64,000 nucleotides of DNA from Biscogniauxia marginata (GCA_022695795.1 MU404149.1:62001-126000), one strand, 5' to 3'; positions 49,221-61,774 are shown, numbered from the stretch's first letter. Program-made: numbers and translations. The notes: generated by a model from the letters alone, not told the origin.

Positions 49221-50860
49221 ATGGCGCAGAATCCTCAGCAGCAGCTAGGGGCTGCCCTCCTCACAGGTCCAGGTGAGCAGCTCATGCTGACACCAAGTAG
49301 CTCGATGCTGACCGCTCTTCTTATAGAGAAGCTGGCCGCTGTGACCCAACTTGTGGACAAGTTAAATCAGGACCTTAGCGACATCAACCTTCTCCCGCAC
49401 CGTAAGTCAAAATCATATAACTTGTTGGCTACATAATACTAAGAGTCCTTTTCCGAAGAACGGGATGCAGCGCTGGAAGAGCTGAAATTATATGGCCGAG
49501 ACCCGCACAATGCAGACCCTATTTTCACCAAGAAGGTAGCTCGGAAACCTGCCAAGAGCCCTATGTAAAATACTAATCCATTTAAGGGGATCGAGACACT
49601 CACTCGGCATGCGTTCAACAGTCCCTCTAGTACGACGTCTAGGAATGCCATGCGTTGTCTCTGTAATGCCCTGCTTCTAGAAGAAAATACCCGGCAGATA
49701 TTTGTCGACCTTGGCTACGAGGCGAAGGCTTGCAATAAGCTTAAGAACGATAGTCGTGACGACGAGTTTCTAGTTTCAAGGATATTGTTCCTGATAACCT
49801 ATGGTACTAATGCCGACCTTTCTGAGCTCATTGACAAGCATCATCTCGCGGATGCTATAGTCAAGAACTTGGAACGACATGCGAAACGTCATGCCACTGG
49901 GAAGCCGGCGACGGATCCGATGGAAGATATGGCATTGACAGAGACGTTAAAACTGTTGTTCAACATAACCCATTGGTGCAAAGACCGAGTTTCGTCATTC
50001 ACGCCAGCTATCCCTCACATCATCGCCATCTTATGCAAAGGCGCCTTTCAAACACAGAAGACGTTGGATAACCCAGTCGGCTCCCTAGTTAATGTTCTGC
50101 TAAACCTAGATATCGGAGCAAAAGACGTCCACTCCGCTCTGTATCCCCAGGCCGAGCCTAAGATCTTGGCCGACCATCTGATAGAGCTACTGGTACGATC
50201 GAAGACGGTATACTCTGAAAAGGACCTTGATAGTTCGGTCACAGCTTTAATTGGTGTGATACGTGCTATCCATGAGTATGCACCGGAAGACGTAAGGAGT
50301 TCCATACGTGAGAAACTTTTGCCTACAGAGGAGGACAGAAAGCAGGTACTCGGCCGTAGTAACTCACTGGCCTCCTGGCTTCTAAAGAATTCGACTAATC
50401 CAGCCTCGCCCGAGCTTCGAAATACAATATCTGATCTGCTGTTTGACATGTCCGATAAGGACGCTTCGAAATTTGTCGAAAACGTCGGGTATGGCTTTGC
50501 CTCGGGCTTCCTTTACAACAGGAATGTGCCAATTCCTCAAAATGCGTCAGAGGCGTTCTGCACTACACCCGGAGGCACCAATAGGCTTGTCAATCCAGTG
50601 ACGGGCCAGTATATGAATTCGGAGAAGGAACCTAAAGGCCCCCCGATGACCGAGGATGAGAAAATCAGAGAAGCAGAGAGGCTTTTTGTCCTATTTGAGA
50701 GGTAAGACTAACCCATCGATATGTGCGTGGCTATTGCTTACAGGTTATATGCAGGCTGAGAGCAAATGGGATTATCACGGCTGAAAATCCGGTGCGGACA
50801 GCTGTACAAGAGGGCCGGTTTGAAGAGCTACCAGACGATTACAATGAGGAACTTGATTGA
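49221..50860 (+). CDS. ric8: RIC8 (synembryn), G-alpha guanine nucleotide exchange factor and chaperone
   Basis: Five exons, 49221-49272, 49327-49401, 49444-49535, 49587-50701 and 50755-50860, encode 479 residues, the usual size. Removing the 54 nt intron links LLTGP to EKLAAVTQLVDKLNQDLSD; removing the 42 nt intron links LLPH to QSFSEERDAALEELKLYGRD. Armadillo-type helical repeats follow (NAMRCLCNALLLEE, LVSRILFLITYG, ALTETLKLLFNITHW, PVGSLVNVLLNLD). Near the C-terminus are GGTNRLVNPVTGQY and EREAERLFVLFERL-type sequence. RIC8 folds and activates heterotrimeric G-alpha subunits and in fungi supports growth and conidiation. The frame is open upstream to 49098, with ATGs at 49098 and 49116, so a 35-41 residue longer N-terminus is possible; 49221 best fits the family. 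Confidence 0.92.
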
Positions 50861-52287
50861 AGTAAATTGGATAGACTTGTAAGCGCAGGAATACATGACA
50901 CCATGGGTACGGTAGAGTTGTACAAGACATAGGAGCATGTATCTACCATAGAGGTACCAATGTCTTGGGCGTTGACGGTAATCAAAAACCAGGTTAGGAT
51001 TGAGCACACGAAACACACTATTAGCGACTGAACTCGGGGATATCTTCCCAGTAGGTCCATTTCATGGAACATTCGATGCTGCATGCAATTCGATGCCGCG
51101 AGCGATATGGAGACACCCCTATTGTGGGTAAACATGACAGTAGCCTCGTGTCAGTGGCCGAATTCTTCGGCCCGAAGCGATGTATGCATGATTTATAAGT
51201 GAACAGTATAGTACCTATGCGCAGAAGGTTAGCTAGGTACATACCTACCCACCAGGTAGTTTATAATTGCTAGAGGCGTGCGGAGTGAGTAAGGTTCGTC
51301 CAAGCAAGCTAAGGGCTGTTAATATCTTGGTGGGAGAAGAGCGTCAGGAGGCTTACCTATCATACCTTCAAGGCAGAAGTATACCTGGGTAATGTGGATT
51401 TTTTTATTGCATCCTTTTTTATCTCTGAAGCACGTGTATATTGATACTTTAGGTACCTACCTAGGTATACATCTGAGGCAAATGGGCGTGCCATGAAAAG
51501 TGCCTACATGTATTCAATACCTAGGTAGGTATGATCATTTAAACAGCTACTTACATGGCAGGTACCTGTGTACCAACATGTAGGGAAGGAAGACAGGCAC
51601 GACCACTACCTACAAACAGTTGTAGGAGGTACCTACCTAACCATACCTAGGTAGCAAGCCACCTACGAGGAATTACCTACCTATGTACTTACCAATAAAC
51701 CTAACGTACCTGACTACCTGCCTTACGGGGATACCCTTCGTACAGACTACCTCTGTTGAGCCTCAAAGCCTAGCATGCAAACCAAAAAGACCCCCAATAT
51801 TCCCTTCTTCTAATTCGATCGAATTTCTAATCTACGTGCATACTCTACGTAGACGTCGCCAACCTTTTCTCTGAAATATTGGTCAACAGGTAGAGATAAC
51901 ATAAAACGTTAAGTATTCGAAGGTGTGTGCACTCTTCATTGTTTCCTATGTATCCTATTGGGAGACACTTACCTCTCTGCATCACTGCCTGGAAATCGTC
52001 AAATAATCCCCCTTGGCACACCTTTCTAACCAGCATCTGTTGACCAGGTGAGAGAAAGAAAGCCATCCTGCTGCATGGTGGCTGTTCATCAAGCCGTTCT
52101 CTCAACAACACTCCGACACCCTCCTTCACTCTCCACTAGTGCACATTTCCTCTTTCTCCTTCAACGACAAGATCTACCTTGTCATCGCCTTTCTTTTTCT
52201 TCATCCATCCCCACGACTACGCCAGTCACAGACCATCCCTGCAGCGTCACCCTAAGATCACCTTTCACTTGAGACGTAACAAGCAAG
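50861..52287. other. Intergenic, rich in TACCTAGGTA motifs
   Basis: 1.4 kb with no supportable gene. The stretch 51440-51720 is packed with ACCTACCTAGGTAGG-type sequence, including three perfect TACCTAGGTA palindromes. The right end is CT-rich leader of the chromodomain gene. Confidence 0.6.
51446..51690. repeat. Cluster of ACCT/AGGT palindromic motifs
   Basis: TACCTAGGTA occurs exactly at 51458-51467, 51518-51527 and 51644-51653, with AGGTACCT variants between them. It reads the same on both strands. Confidence 0.75.
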
Positions 52288-53528
52288 ATGGCTGAGATGA
52301 CATCTTCAGCTGCCTTAAGCGATACCAACACCCGAGGCATCCTCTGGGATGACCCCTTCGAGGAGGATATCGATCAAGGCCCCAGTAACATCCAGTCGTT
52401 GGAGTGAGTCTCTCGTTTTTATGTGCCTCGCGTTTATTACCTAAGCAACCGTCGTCCGTCCTACTGCTTGCCTATCATTTCGTTTGCATGTCCCCACCTC
52501 CTCCCTTCCTGGGTTTCGTCCTATTAATTCATTTTTTCTCCTGCCCGCCATCTGCTTTCTCTAAACAAAACTATATTCACCCCCTCCCCCCACAGTAAAG
52601 TTGCTAACAGGTTAACTTAGCGCCATGAAAGGGGACGATAATGGAGATCAGCCAGAGGAGGACCCTGGGGAAGATGTTAAAAACAATACTAAAGGCACAG
52701 GCAAAGCTGCCAAGTCCAAGCGGAAGAAGCAACAACGCCATAAGCATGGCGTCCGTACGACTCAAGCTCCTGCACAGGACGGTGAGAATGATGATAAGGA
52801 CTCGACTGATAACGACAGCATTTCTGCCAGAGCCGGCGGTGCGGACACATCTCACAAGGGCAAAGGCAAGAATGCCATTGTCCGCCTAGATCCTCTGGGC
52901 GAAGACGAGAATGGTGATGCTGACGGAGACGGTGGCATAGGTGATCGATACCAGATTGCCGGGGATACTAGTGCTGAGCAGGCCGTTGGGAGAAAAGGGG
53001 GACGAAGCCGTCCGTCAAAAGCTGCAACGGGGACGCTTTCCACAGCTCCTCGCTCTTCTCACAACAAGAGGAAGCGAGGTGACGTGTCTGAAAGCAAACC
53101 TCGACGATCAAGTCGAGCTGCGGCAATATTCGCCACTGCTCAAATCACAGAGCAAAGCGTAAGTTCATTCCCATCAAGCTAGAAACGATAAGCACTGATA
53201 AAATGATCAGGTCAAACGACCCAAGGCCCATGTCGCGCCCGTAGCCGCTTCCGCCTCCAAAGGCAAGGCCACGGCTTCGAATGAAGCTACCCCCGCGTCT
53301 CAGCACAAGGCCAAGGCTCCTGCAGGCAAGAGCGCTCGGGGCCAGAAGCCGGAATATGAAGTCGACAAGATCGTCAACTCGCGCCTGGACAAAGCAACGG
53401 GAAGCGTGGAGTACTTAGTCAAGTGGGCGGGATACCCTAGCTCGGCCAACACCTGGGAGCCTGCCGACAACCTCACGCACTGCCGCCAGAAGCTTGCGCG
53501 GTACCATTCGGCTCAGAGGGCCAAGTGA
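52288..53528 (+). CDS. Chromodomain protein
   Basis: Three exons, 52288-52403, 52621-53158 and 53211-53528, encode 323 residues. The N-terminal 240 residues are hydrophilic: an acidic start (ILWDDPFEEDID), Lys-rich nuclear-localisation stretches (KSKRKKQQRHKH, KRKRGD, KPRRSSRAA) and spacer. A chromodomain occupies residues about 266-323: YEVDKIVNSRLD, VEYLVKWAGYP, NTWEPADNL. The three aromatic cage positions known from HP1 (Y267, W290, Y293) are all present, so binding of methyl-lysine on a histone tail is likely. No chromoshadow domain follows, since the protein ends just after the chromodomain helix, so it is not an HP1 orthologue. The first intron (217 nt) joins QSL to DAMKGDD. Role: nuclear chromatin reader (inference). 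Confidence 0.88.
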
Positions 53529-54640
53529 ACGGCCTGATTAGCGGGATATCGGCTGTCGGTGGGAAAGGTGCCTGAGTGGAGGGTGTCGGGCGATGGCGGT
53601 TCGGCTGACTTGCTTTACACTACGACGTTGAACTCGGGGCTGGACATGACTGAGATTGCGCGTTGCCCCCCCCCCCCCCCGCCAACCTGTGGTTCCCCGG
53701 CAGTTGAGACGACGCATCCGACAGACAATGGTGGCTCGATGGGACTGTCTATTGGTCCAGCAGATAGATAGGTTGCCTACAGCTTGCAGGAGACAAGAGA
53801 GACAGGCAGACAGATGGACGGATGTTGAAGGCTGATCCTGTACTTTGCATATAGGCTAGCTAACTACCTACCTGCCGTGTGTGTGTGTTGGGATGACGGA
53901 ATAACCGGCAACGGAAACGGAATGGAAATCGCTTTTTCTTTTTTTTCTCCTCCTCTCTTTTCTGCTTTTATACTCCCAGGTAATATATATATATATATCT
54001 CTTTATTTCGTGACTAGGTACCTAAAGTTGTTAGCTCATCTTGACCGCTGTGTGTTATCTTCCTTTGGTGTGCGTGTGCGTACCTAAGGTGGTAAAGGTG
54101 GTAGGCCGGCGTTGTTAGTGTAGGAGGGATGCAGGGTGGTCCTAGCTCCTTGGTGTTGTTAATTTCTCTGCATGTGACAGGACCGACGTCAGAACAACCC
54201 CTGCTTAAACCCTCGACCCCAATTGCCCTGTGCCCGCCCCAGTTTAAATTATGTACAGATTGTAAGTTGCCTACCTTCAATTGCGATTGGGAGTACGGAC
54301 CAGGGTGTGCTTTTTTGGTTTTTTTTTTGATCCTGTCAGCCCAACAAGCTCGGATTTGATTGGAAATTGTCTGTCTGTCTGCATTTTTGCGACTTGGCCA
54401 GTTCGGTTCGGTTCACGTCAGCCTCGCTCTCTATCTCTGTCCCTCTCTACCTTTCAATCTTACTGTCTGTTCCAGACCTCGTCCGAATTCTAACCGTTGT
54501 CATTGTCTTAGCTCCGTCACATCGCATCTCGTCGCGTTGCCGCCCTACCCTAGGTAATGCTACCGCTGCTGCTGCTGCTGCTGCCATCTGCATAGCCCAA
54601 AAAAACAACTTCTAGGCCGAAAAGGACAACCTCGCCCGCG
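53529..54640. other. Intergenic with simple repeats
   Basis: 1.1 kb with no supportable gene. Contains a 14-base C tract at 53666-53679, a TA run at about 53981-53997, CT-rich leader at 54420-54480 and a GCT run at about 54565-54585 just before the MPDU1-like gene. Confidence 0.55.
54565..54585 (+). repeat. (GCT)n microsatellite in 5' leader
   Basis: Seven GCT/CTG units, 55-75 bases upstream of the next ATG. Confidence 0.8.
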
Positions 54641-55635
54641 ATGGAAGCCCTCCGATCTGCGTTGCAGCCGCTGCAACCAATAACCCACAATCTGCCGACT
54701 CCCATCCGCGATCTCGGAGTCTCCATCATTGGCGATGCCTGCTACAAGACCCTGATCCTCGACCTGGACCCGACCGACTCGGAGTGCCTGAAACTGGCCA
54801 TCTCCAAGGCGATGGGCATCGGCATCGTTAGCGTATCCTCCATTGTCAAGGTGCCCCAGATCATCAAGCTCGTCCGGTCCCGCTCCCCTTCCGGCATCAG
54901 CTTCCTCGCCTATCTGCTCGAGACCTCGTCCTACCTGATCTCCCTCGCCTACAACATCCGCAACGAATTCCCCTTCAGCACCTTCGGCGAGACCGCCCTG
55001 ATCCTCGGCCAGAATGTCATCATCACCGTCCTCGTCCTGCAATACAGCGGCCGCGCCAGCGTCGCCGCCCTATTCGTCGCCGCCCTCGCCGCGAGCGTTG
55101 TAACACTGTTTAGCGAAAACGTCGTCGACATGCAGACGCTAGGTTATCTGCAAGCGGGTGCCGGGGTGCTGAGCGTTACTAGCAAGCTGCCCCAGATCGC
55201 CGCCATCTTCCAGGAAGGTGGAACGGGACAGCTAAGCGCGTTCACGGTAAGTGCAAGCAAAAGCAGGGCCCTCCCCCTCGTGACTTGAATCTTTCATCGC
55301 CGGCTTCGCTTTCGGAACGAACGAACGAATAATAATTGTGCACGTTTGGGCAGGTCTTCAACTACCTGGCCGGCTCGCTCACCCGCATCTTCACGACGCT
55401 GCAGGAGGTGGACGACAAGCTGATCCTGTACGGGTTCGTGGCCGGCTTCGTGCTGAACTGCGTCCTGGCCGCGCAGATGGTGTACTACTGGAACGCGCCG
55501 TCGGCCAAGGCCAAGGGCAAGAGGAAGGAGGAGGTGCCCGTCGCCGCCGCCGCCGCGACTAAGAAGACGCCGAGCTCTGGTGTTTCCTCGGCGACTCCCA
55601 GGAGCAAGGGGCCGACGACGCGCCGCAGAGGTTAA
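54641..55635 (+). CDS. PQ-loop protein, mannose-P-dolichol utilization defect 1 (MPDU1/Lec35) homologue
   Basis: Two exons, 54641-55246 and 55354-55635, encode 295 residues. Two PQ-loop repeats are clear: IVKVPQIIKLVRSRSPSGIS (PQ at 72-73) and VTSKLPQIAAIFQEG (PQ at 184-185), the second followed by GQLSAFTVFNYLAGSLTRIF. About seven hydrophobic segments are present. The C-terminus is Lys/Arg-rich (KAKGKRKEE), typical of ER retention or cytosolic tails. MPDU1 is needed in animals for use of dolichol-linked mannose and glucose donors in N-glycan, GPI and O-mannose pathways; in fungi the same ER-membrane role is inferred. Length is close to the family norm. Confidence 0.92.
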
Positions 55636-55986
55636 AAAGAGAAAGACGTTGCACGGGGAGGCTTGCCCTTCCCCCCCCCCGGCCGTCCCCCCCGGCCGTG
55701 TGTATCTTTGTTGTCCCGCGCGCGAGGCCCGACGGGCGGTTTTGTAGGGATCATTTTTATCCATTTCGAGCATCTATCATATATCTCTTATAATACGAAC
55801 TTTCTTTTTATCCCCTCCCCGGCCGATTCCCGCATGCTTGGCTTGTGTATTGCCTTATCTTATATGCACGCTATATATCGCGGACTATACTAGCCCTAAC
55901 TGCAAATCATAATTGGCGGCGTCGCTTTTGCGACACTATATTTTACCGTGATAATGATACGCGCGTTCATTTTATCCTGATCAGCC

Positions 55987-56008
55987 GGTGGTGGTGGTGG
56001 TGGTGGTG
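55987..56008 (+). repeat. (GGT)n microsatellite
   Basis: Seven GGT units downstream of the MPDU1-like gene. Confidence 0.8.
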
Positions 56009-58800
56009 ACGATGCTGCTGCTTTAACCTACTATGTATCCACCTACCAAAACGAGGAAAACTTGCCAGAATATCCTCATGCATGAATAGGAGGGGATGGA
56101 AACAAGAAAGATGATAGAGGATCTGATAATGCACGGAGGATGGGAGAGAGCCGCCTTGCTTCTCTGTTACCCTGGTCTGTCGGATTCGGTAAGAGATCTG
56201 TGTAACCTGACGATGGGCAGAGTGATCGGACTGATGCCCGACAAGACTAGTACATGTCAGTGCAATGGGGAAGATAGGTGTGTAGGAGGTATGTAGGTAA
56301 ACCGGGTGGATAAGTTAGTAGATTTCTCGGTTGGTTCAATAGCAAACCAAGATAAGACAACTCACATGAGGTAGTCAGCTGGGCTACATTGATTATATTG
56401 ATATCTCGGACTACGCCGGTCCACATCCGGACGGATATGTAAAGCCACCGGACTTGCCGTGGCGTTACATGAATGACAGATCGCCGTATACTACTAACAC
56501 GTAATAAATCAAGCCTAATAACTAACATAACTGCCAAGTCTGTTAGATTATGTAGTCAGTTACCTAAGTTAACATGGGCTTAACGAGGGCTTAGCTGTCA
56601 CTTGCCCTAATGTACGGAGTAATAAAAGCAACTTTTAGTGTTTCTCAGGCAGGTCACTGAGATGAATGCATTGATTGGTGGTTGGCAACTGGATCCGGAA
56701 CCAACCAATAGGCAAAGCCCGCGCCCGTTAATGTCTTGAATGTTGAGTTGTCAAGTTTTACTCTAATTGATGCAACTGGGAGACAAAACGCCGCCGAATG
56801 CGAGATTGAACACGAAACGTCTCATTGGGAACATTAAGACTAGGTAGAGGCTGTTCAAATATTACTTTGCAAGGTGTAACTACATGTAACAGCATGAAGC
56901 GACTTGGCCACAGATAAAGCTCACATGCTTACGATAGGGAAGAAAAAAAAAAGGATACAACTATATACCTAGTTCAGTATGTATGTAGGTGGTAAACAGC
57001 AACATTGAACATGAACTTGGGATGCCGTCTATAGATTGATTTTCAATTCTTCTGTGTCATTATGTTATTTGAAAGTTGGTAAAAGAAACTATCCTACTTA
57101 CCTAACACGAATCTAATCTACATAAACGCGCCAGACTGATCCAGCCGTTAAATCATTGTTTAAGATGTTGTTGCGCAACTCTAGTCGAGTCTGGCGTGAT
57201 CAAGCTTGCTTCTTTTTCCTTCCGCTGCTGATGTAAGTTTGTTTCACAACAAAAGAAAAAGAAAAAAAAAAGCTCCGAAAGATCGGACAAGATTAAATGT
57301 ACGTCAGAACGCGGAAGAGATTACAGGGGTGTCGACGCAACTTGGAACGGAACGTGCGGGAAAATGGGAAACTTTTTCGTTACCTACCTACGAAAGCATA
57401 AATGGAAGCTGTCATCGTCATTAGCAGCATCAGTAGCAGCATCTCCCCGAAACACGACTGTCACGTAATCAATCAGAGGGGGGGGCGAATGTTGGAGAAA
57501 ATAATAGGGGACGGGAGTTTCCAATGTTAGAGAAACGGATCGATACCTACACACCCAGACGGTTTTCTATCTAGGGAAAACCCCAGATTTTCCACTTTTC
57601 GTTTCGGAACTCACGTTTGACCTCGTGCGCAAAATATTCCCGGTCACTAGTCCATAACTAGTTTATAAGCAACATTTGATCTAAGCGTCGATCTCTACCT
57701 ACCTTGTAACGACGTAGGTTAGGTATGTATTTACTCGTATGTATAATTACCCTGTTTGCGGCTTATCCGCGTCAGGAACGTGGCAGATCCGCTAGCGACA
57801 TGCTAGCTTTCCGCACTATCTATCTTTAATTACATCGTATCGTCCTCTCGTCACCCGGGGGTTGTGGTTATCTGATATTTATACTATACCTACTAGTACA
57901 GATAGAGATATGGATGTAGCATACCTGCCATATATTACTATAGGAGAGTATGTATGTACATATAAAAGAAGACCCTGGCGAAAAGCTTGGTAGTGTACAT
58001 ACATAACCCTTGGCTACTACCTAGGTACCTACCTAAACCTTTAGGTTAAACCCCTCCCCCTCCCCCTCCTAGTGTAAATGAACCGAGACACACACCCACA
58101 CCCCTGTGCACATATGCCCCCCTTGCATTTGCTCAAGTCCAGACCGACAAATTACGCGCGCGACAGTTGTCCCAATAAGGCATGTAAAAGCGGGCAGATA
58201 GGGCATAAAGTTCTTACCTAGTTTTCTTCTGCTGGCAAGTTGCTATGTTCAATGACTAATTGATAGTCAGTCCCGAATCCTGTGACCCTTATTCGTACCC
58301 CGGAACGGTGGCAAGAGTGGGAATAATGCGGGGGAGTCTTGTTATCAATCGTGCCTTCGCCGAAATAGGCGGTGTCTTCTGGCGCTGCTTTCGCCATCGC
58401 TCATCATTCGCACGACACCTCCGCCCAAACGTATTAGTGCCCATAGCTTTCCTCACACGCGATATTATTCTTTCATGCTACTACTACCTACTGTTCCTGC
58501 GGAATACCTGTGACCAACGTATCGGAGCCTCGCCTTCTCTTTTCCCTCTCTTGCTCTTGCGCCAGTATTCTGAATGTCGCCAAGTCTAACTTTGTAGCAC
58601 CACACTCCGTAAGCATTTTACGTTTTAGCCAGATCCACGATCTCCATCTTCAAGGTAGACAAGCTCGTCATTTCCGCTTCTTCTTCTCCTGAGCACTCCC
58701 GTCCGGTTTACTTCCTATCCTCCCTCCGTCTTCCCCATATCACCCCTCTCAGTAGGCTCCCCTCCCCACAAGCACATCATCGGCCTGTGACCGGATTCCT

Positions 58801-58813
58801 ATATATAAATATA
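58801..58813 (+). promoter_or_regulatory. TATA-like element of choline sulfatase
   Basis: TATATAAATATAT about 155 bases upstream of the ATG, followed by a pyrimidine-rich leader, the common fungal core-promoter layout. No function has been shown. Confidence 0.45.
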
Positions 58814-58967
58814 TCCGCGTCCTCCTCCACACTCATCTCTCCTAGACCTCTTTGTCTTGAGTTCTGCCAACTTGATCGTCGCCCGTTCTCCCCTTCTCTT
58901 CTCTCTTCGTCACCCCTCTACTTTCTTTCGATCTCACCCGTAGCTTGAGCCTATCTCTTCTTTCACA

Positions 58968-60857
58968 ATGGCTCCAGACATCGATTCGATGCCTCCGGTC
59001 CCCAAGACCAACGGCCACCACGTAAGGGTCGGTGGTAACCCACCCTCGCCTCCAACCCCCAAGCAGCCCAATATTCTTTTCATCATGGCGGACCAGTTGG
59101 CCGCCCCGCAACTGAAGATCTACAACCCAGAGTCCCAGATCCTTACACCCAACCTCGACGCTCTGGCGGCCAAGTCGGTTCAGTTCGACTCTGCCTACTG
59201 CCCCTCCCCCCTCTGCGCTCCTTCGCGCATGAGCTTGATCTCGGGCCAGTTGCCCATGAAGATCAAAGCTTTTGACAATGCTTCCCAGATAGCTAGCGAT
59301 GTGCCAACATATGCGCACTATCTGCGCCGCGCGGGCTACCACACCGCCCTAGCCGGCAAGATGCACTTTGTTGGAGATCAGCTCCATGGATACGAGACAC
59401 GACTTACAAGTGATATCTACCCGGGAGACTTTGGCTGGGCCGTCAACTGGGACGAGCCTGACAGACGTCTAGAGTGGTATCACAACTCAAGCTCCATCTA
59501 TCAGGCTGGTACTTGCGTGCGGAGCAACCAATTGGACTACGATGAGGAGGTTATGTACAAGTCCACCCAATTCCTGTACGACCAGGTCCGTGAAGGACCC
59601 AAAGCGCGTCCATTCTGCTTGACGGTATGTGTGACGAGCGCTTAGCCAAACTTTTCTTTCTACGAATCCGAGTCTTCAAGCTAGACAAATAGGGCTAACT
59701 GGGAATTAGGTTTCCCTTACCCATCCTCATGATCCTTATACTATTGAAGAAAAATACTGGGATCTATATGAGGGTGTGGATATTGCGCTACCTAAGGTCA
59801 AGATCCCTAAAGAGGAGCAAGATGCTCACAGCAAGAGGCTTATGAAGGTTTGTGACCTCTGGGACGAGGAATTCACGGACGACCAGATCAAGCGCGCACG
59901 ACGGGCATACTACGGCGCGGTGAGCTATGTGGATGACTGCATCGGACGAATCCTCGCCACCCTCAAAAAATGCCGGCTCGATGAGAACACCATTGTTGTG
60001 TTCAGCGGAGACCACGGCGATATGCTTGGTGAACGTGGACTCTGGTAAGTTTCTTGCAGACAGGAGTTAGCAGATGTGGTTTATTGACACGACTGTAGGT
60101 ATAAGATGAGCTACTTTGAGTCTTCGGTCCGTGTACCTCTATTAGTATCGGACCCTCGTCGATTTGCTCCCCACCGCGTCAAGCAAAACGTTTCAACTCT
60201 GGATATTCTTCCTACCCTTTGTGATATCATCGATACCCAGCTTGTCGAAGGCCTTCCAATGGACGGAATATCACTCCTTCCTCATTTGGAAGGTAGGCCC
60301 GGTCACGACACGGTGATCGCCGAGTACACCGGGGAGGGAACGATCAGCCCCTTGATGATGATCCGACGTGGCCCCTGGAAGTACATTACTTGCCCTACGG
60401 ACGAACCGCAGCTATTCAACCTTGAGAACGACCCTCTAGAGTTGGTTAACCTGGCCAAGCTAGCACAGAAGCAGGGTGAGCTCACGAGCGAAGAGGAGGA
60501 AGCTAAGGCGAAGTTTGAGAAGTTCGAAGCCGAGGCCAAGTCTCGATGGGACTTCGATGCCATTACGCGGGACGTGCTACTTTCACAGAGGACGCGACGG
60601 CTTGTGTGGGGAGCGTTACAGAAGGGCCAGTTCGAGCCATGGGACTATAACCCAGCCGACAACGGTACTAACAAGTAAGTACCTCTATACATTTTTAACC
60701 CCACCTCCGGCGGCTGACTCATGTGATCTCTAGGTACATTCGCTCATTCCTGCCTCTTGATGACCTGGAGCGCAGGGCTCGATACCCACCTGTGGATAAG
60801 TACGGCCGGGAGACGTGGGATATCGTGATCGACCAGGCTGGCTCTCACAACGAGTAG
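58968..60857 (+). CDS. Choline sulfatase
   Basis: Four exons, 58968-59624, 59710-60044, 60099-60674 and 60734-60857, encode 563 residues. After a 34-residue Pro-rich extension comes PNILFIMADQ, the metal-binding start of sulfatases. The formylglycine signature C83-A-P-S-R-M lies in SPLCAPSRMSLISGQ. Further motifs: YHTALAGKMHFVG, SLTHPHDPY, SGDHGDMLGERGLWYK and MSYFESSVRVPLLV. The C-terminal block with RPGHDTVIAEYTGEG and MMIRRGPWKYI is typical of choline sulfatases. The enzyme hydrolyses choline-O-sulfate to choline and sulfate, letting fungi use a stored sulfur and osmolyte compound. It has no recognisable signal peptide, fitting cytosolic action. Activity needs conversion of C83 to formylglycine. 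No choline dehydrogenase or transporter is adjacent. Confidence 0.95.
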
Positions 60858-61606
60858 AACATACATACGTTCTTCTGGCCTGCAGCCGCTGGCCCCCATA
60901 TCGATGTTGATGACCATGATAATGATCTCTCTCTCATCCGCCGGCGCACATGCTGTACTGTTTAATATTGGGAGCATATCTCGGTCGAATTGGTTAAAAC
61001 TTGGAAAATGGTTTTCTATTTATTGTATAGCGAAGCAAGTTTTGCGGGACGAATGGTGGATTCCCGTTTTTGCCCACTCCTCACGTTCCAGGGAGTGCGT
61101 GCGATCGCATGAGATACCTATTTATTTCGCTGTTTTGGTTTGATTTTGGAACGGATAGAATGTTTATGTTTCGGGCATTTTTGAATTGCTTACCTGTTGG
61201 AAAGGAAAAGGGTGGTGGGATTGGAAAAGGCTAAATAGGGGTAGGAGACGAATGAGGAAAAGGATAGGGGTATCTATCTAGGTATCTATATGATCGCTGT
61301 TTAATGCGATGTTACCTATTCGGACCTTTTATCCTTTAGTTACTACTACCCTTTCATTCAAAATAAATAAAGAAAAACAGAAACAAATCATCAGGTCTCT
61401 ATGATATGCTTTTTTAGGTGATTGGTAAGAATGGATGACTGGCTTTTCCAACCAGGATCTCGCTCGCTTGGGCTTGTTTTGGTCACTCCAGGTGATAGTG
61501 GTATTATACTGGGGAAGGAAAAGAGAGCAGCGCTTTTGTCGGATAGAGCCGAAGGCTACGAAACCTGGATGGAAAACGAGCGAGTTACTCATTCTATATA
61601 TATGTC

Positions 61607-61655
61607 AGGTAGGTAAGTAGGTAGGTAGGTAGGTAGGTAGGTAGGTAGGTAGGTA
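61607..61655 (+). repeat. (AGGT)n microsatellite
   Basis: About twelve AGGT units with one AAGT interruption, running into a short TA tract. Confidence 0.9.
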
Positions 61656-61773
61656 TATATATTTGATTATTATGGGATTATTCGAACGTGCGTAAGTCTT
61701 TTTTTGTCTTTTTTTTACTCGTGTCTACCCAGGTAGATACCTACCTAGTTATATTTTTTTTCTCCGATGGTGG

Positions 61774-61774
<1 letters not shown>

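Larger units (their letters stand above)
55636..58967. other. Long gene-poor intergenic stretch
   Basis: 3.3 kb with no supportable gene. Contains a GGT run at about 55987-56008, A-rich tracts near 56941-56953 and 57249-57270, a perfect TACCTAGGTA at 58018-58027 with flanking ACCTACCT, and C-rich triplets at 58050-58070. From about 58700 it becomes pyrimidine-rich, the leader of the choline sulfatase gene, with a TATATAAATATAT element at 58801-58813. Confidence 0.55.
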
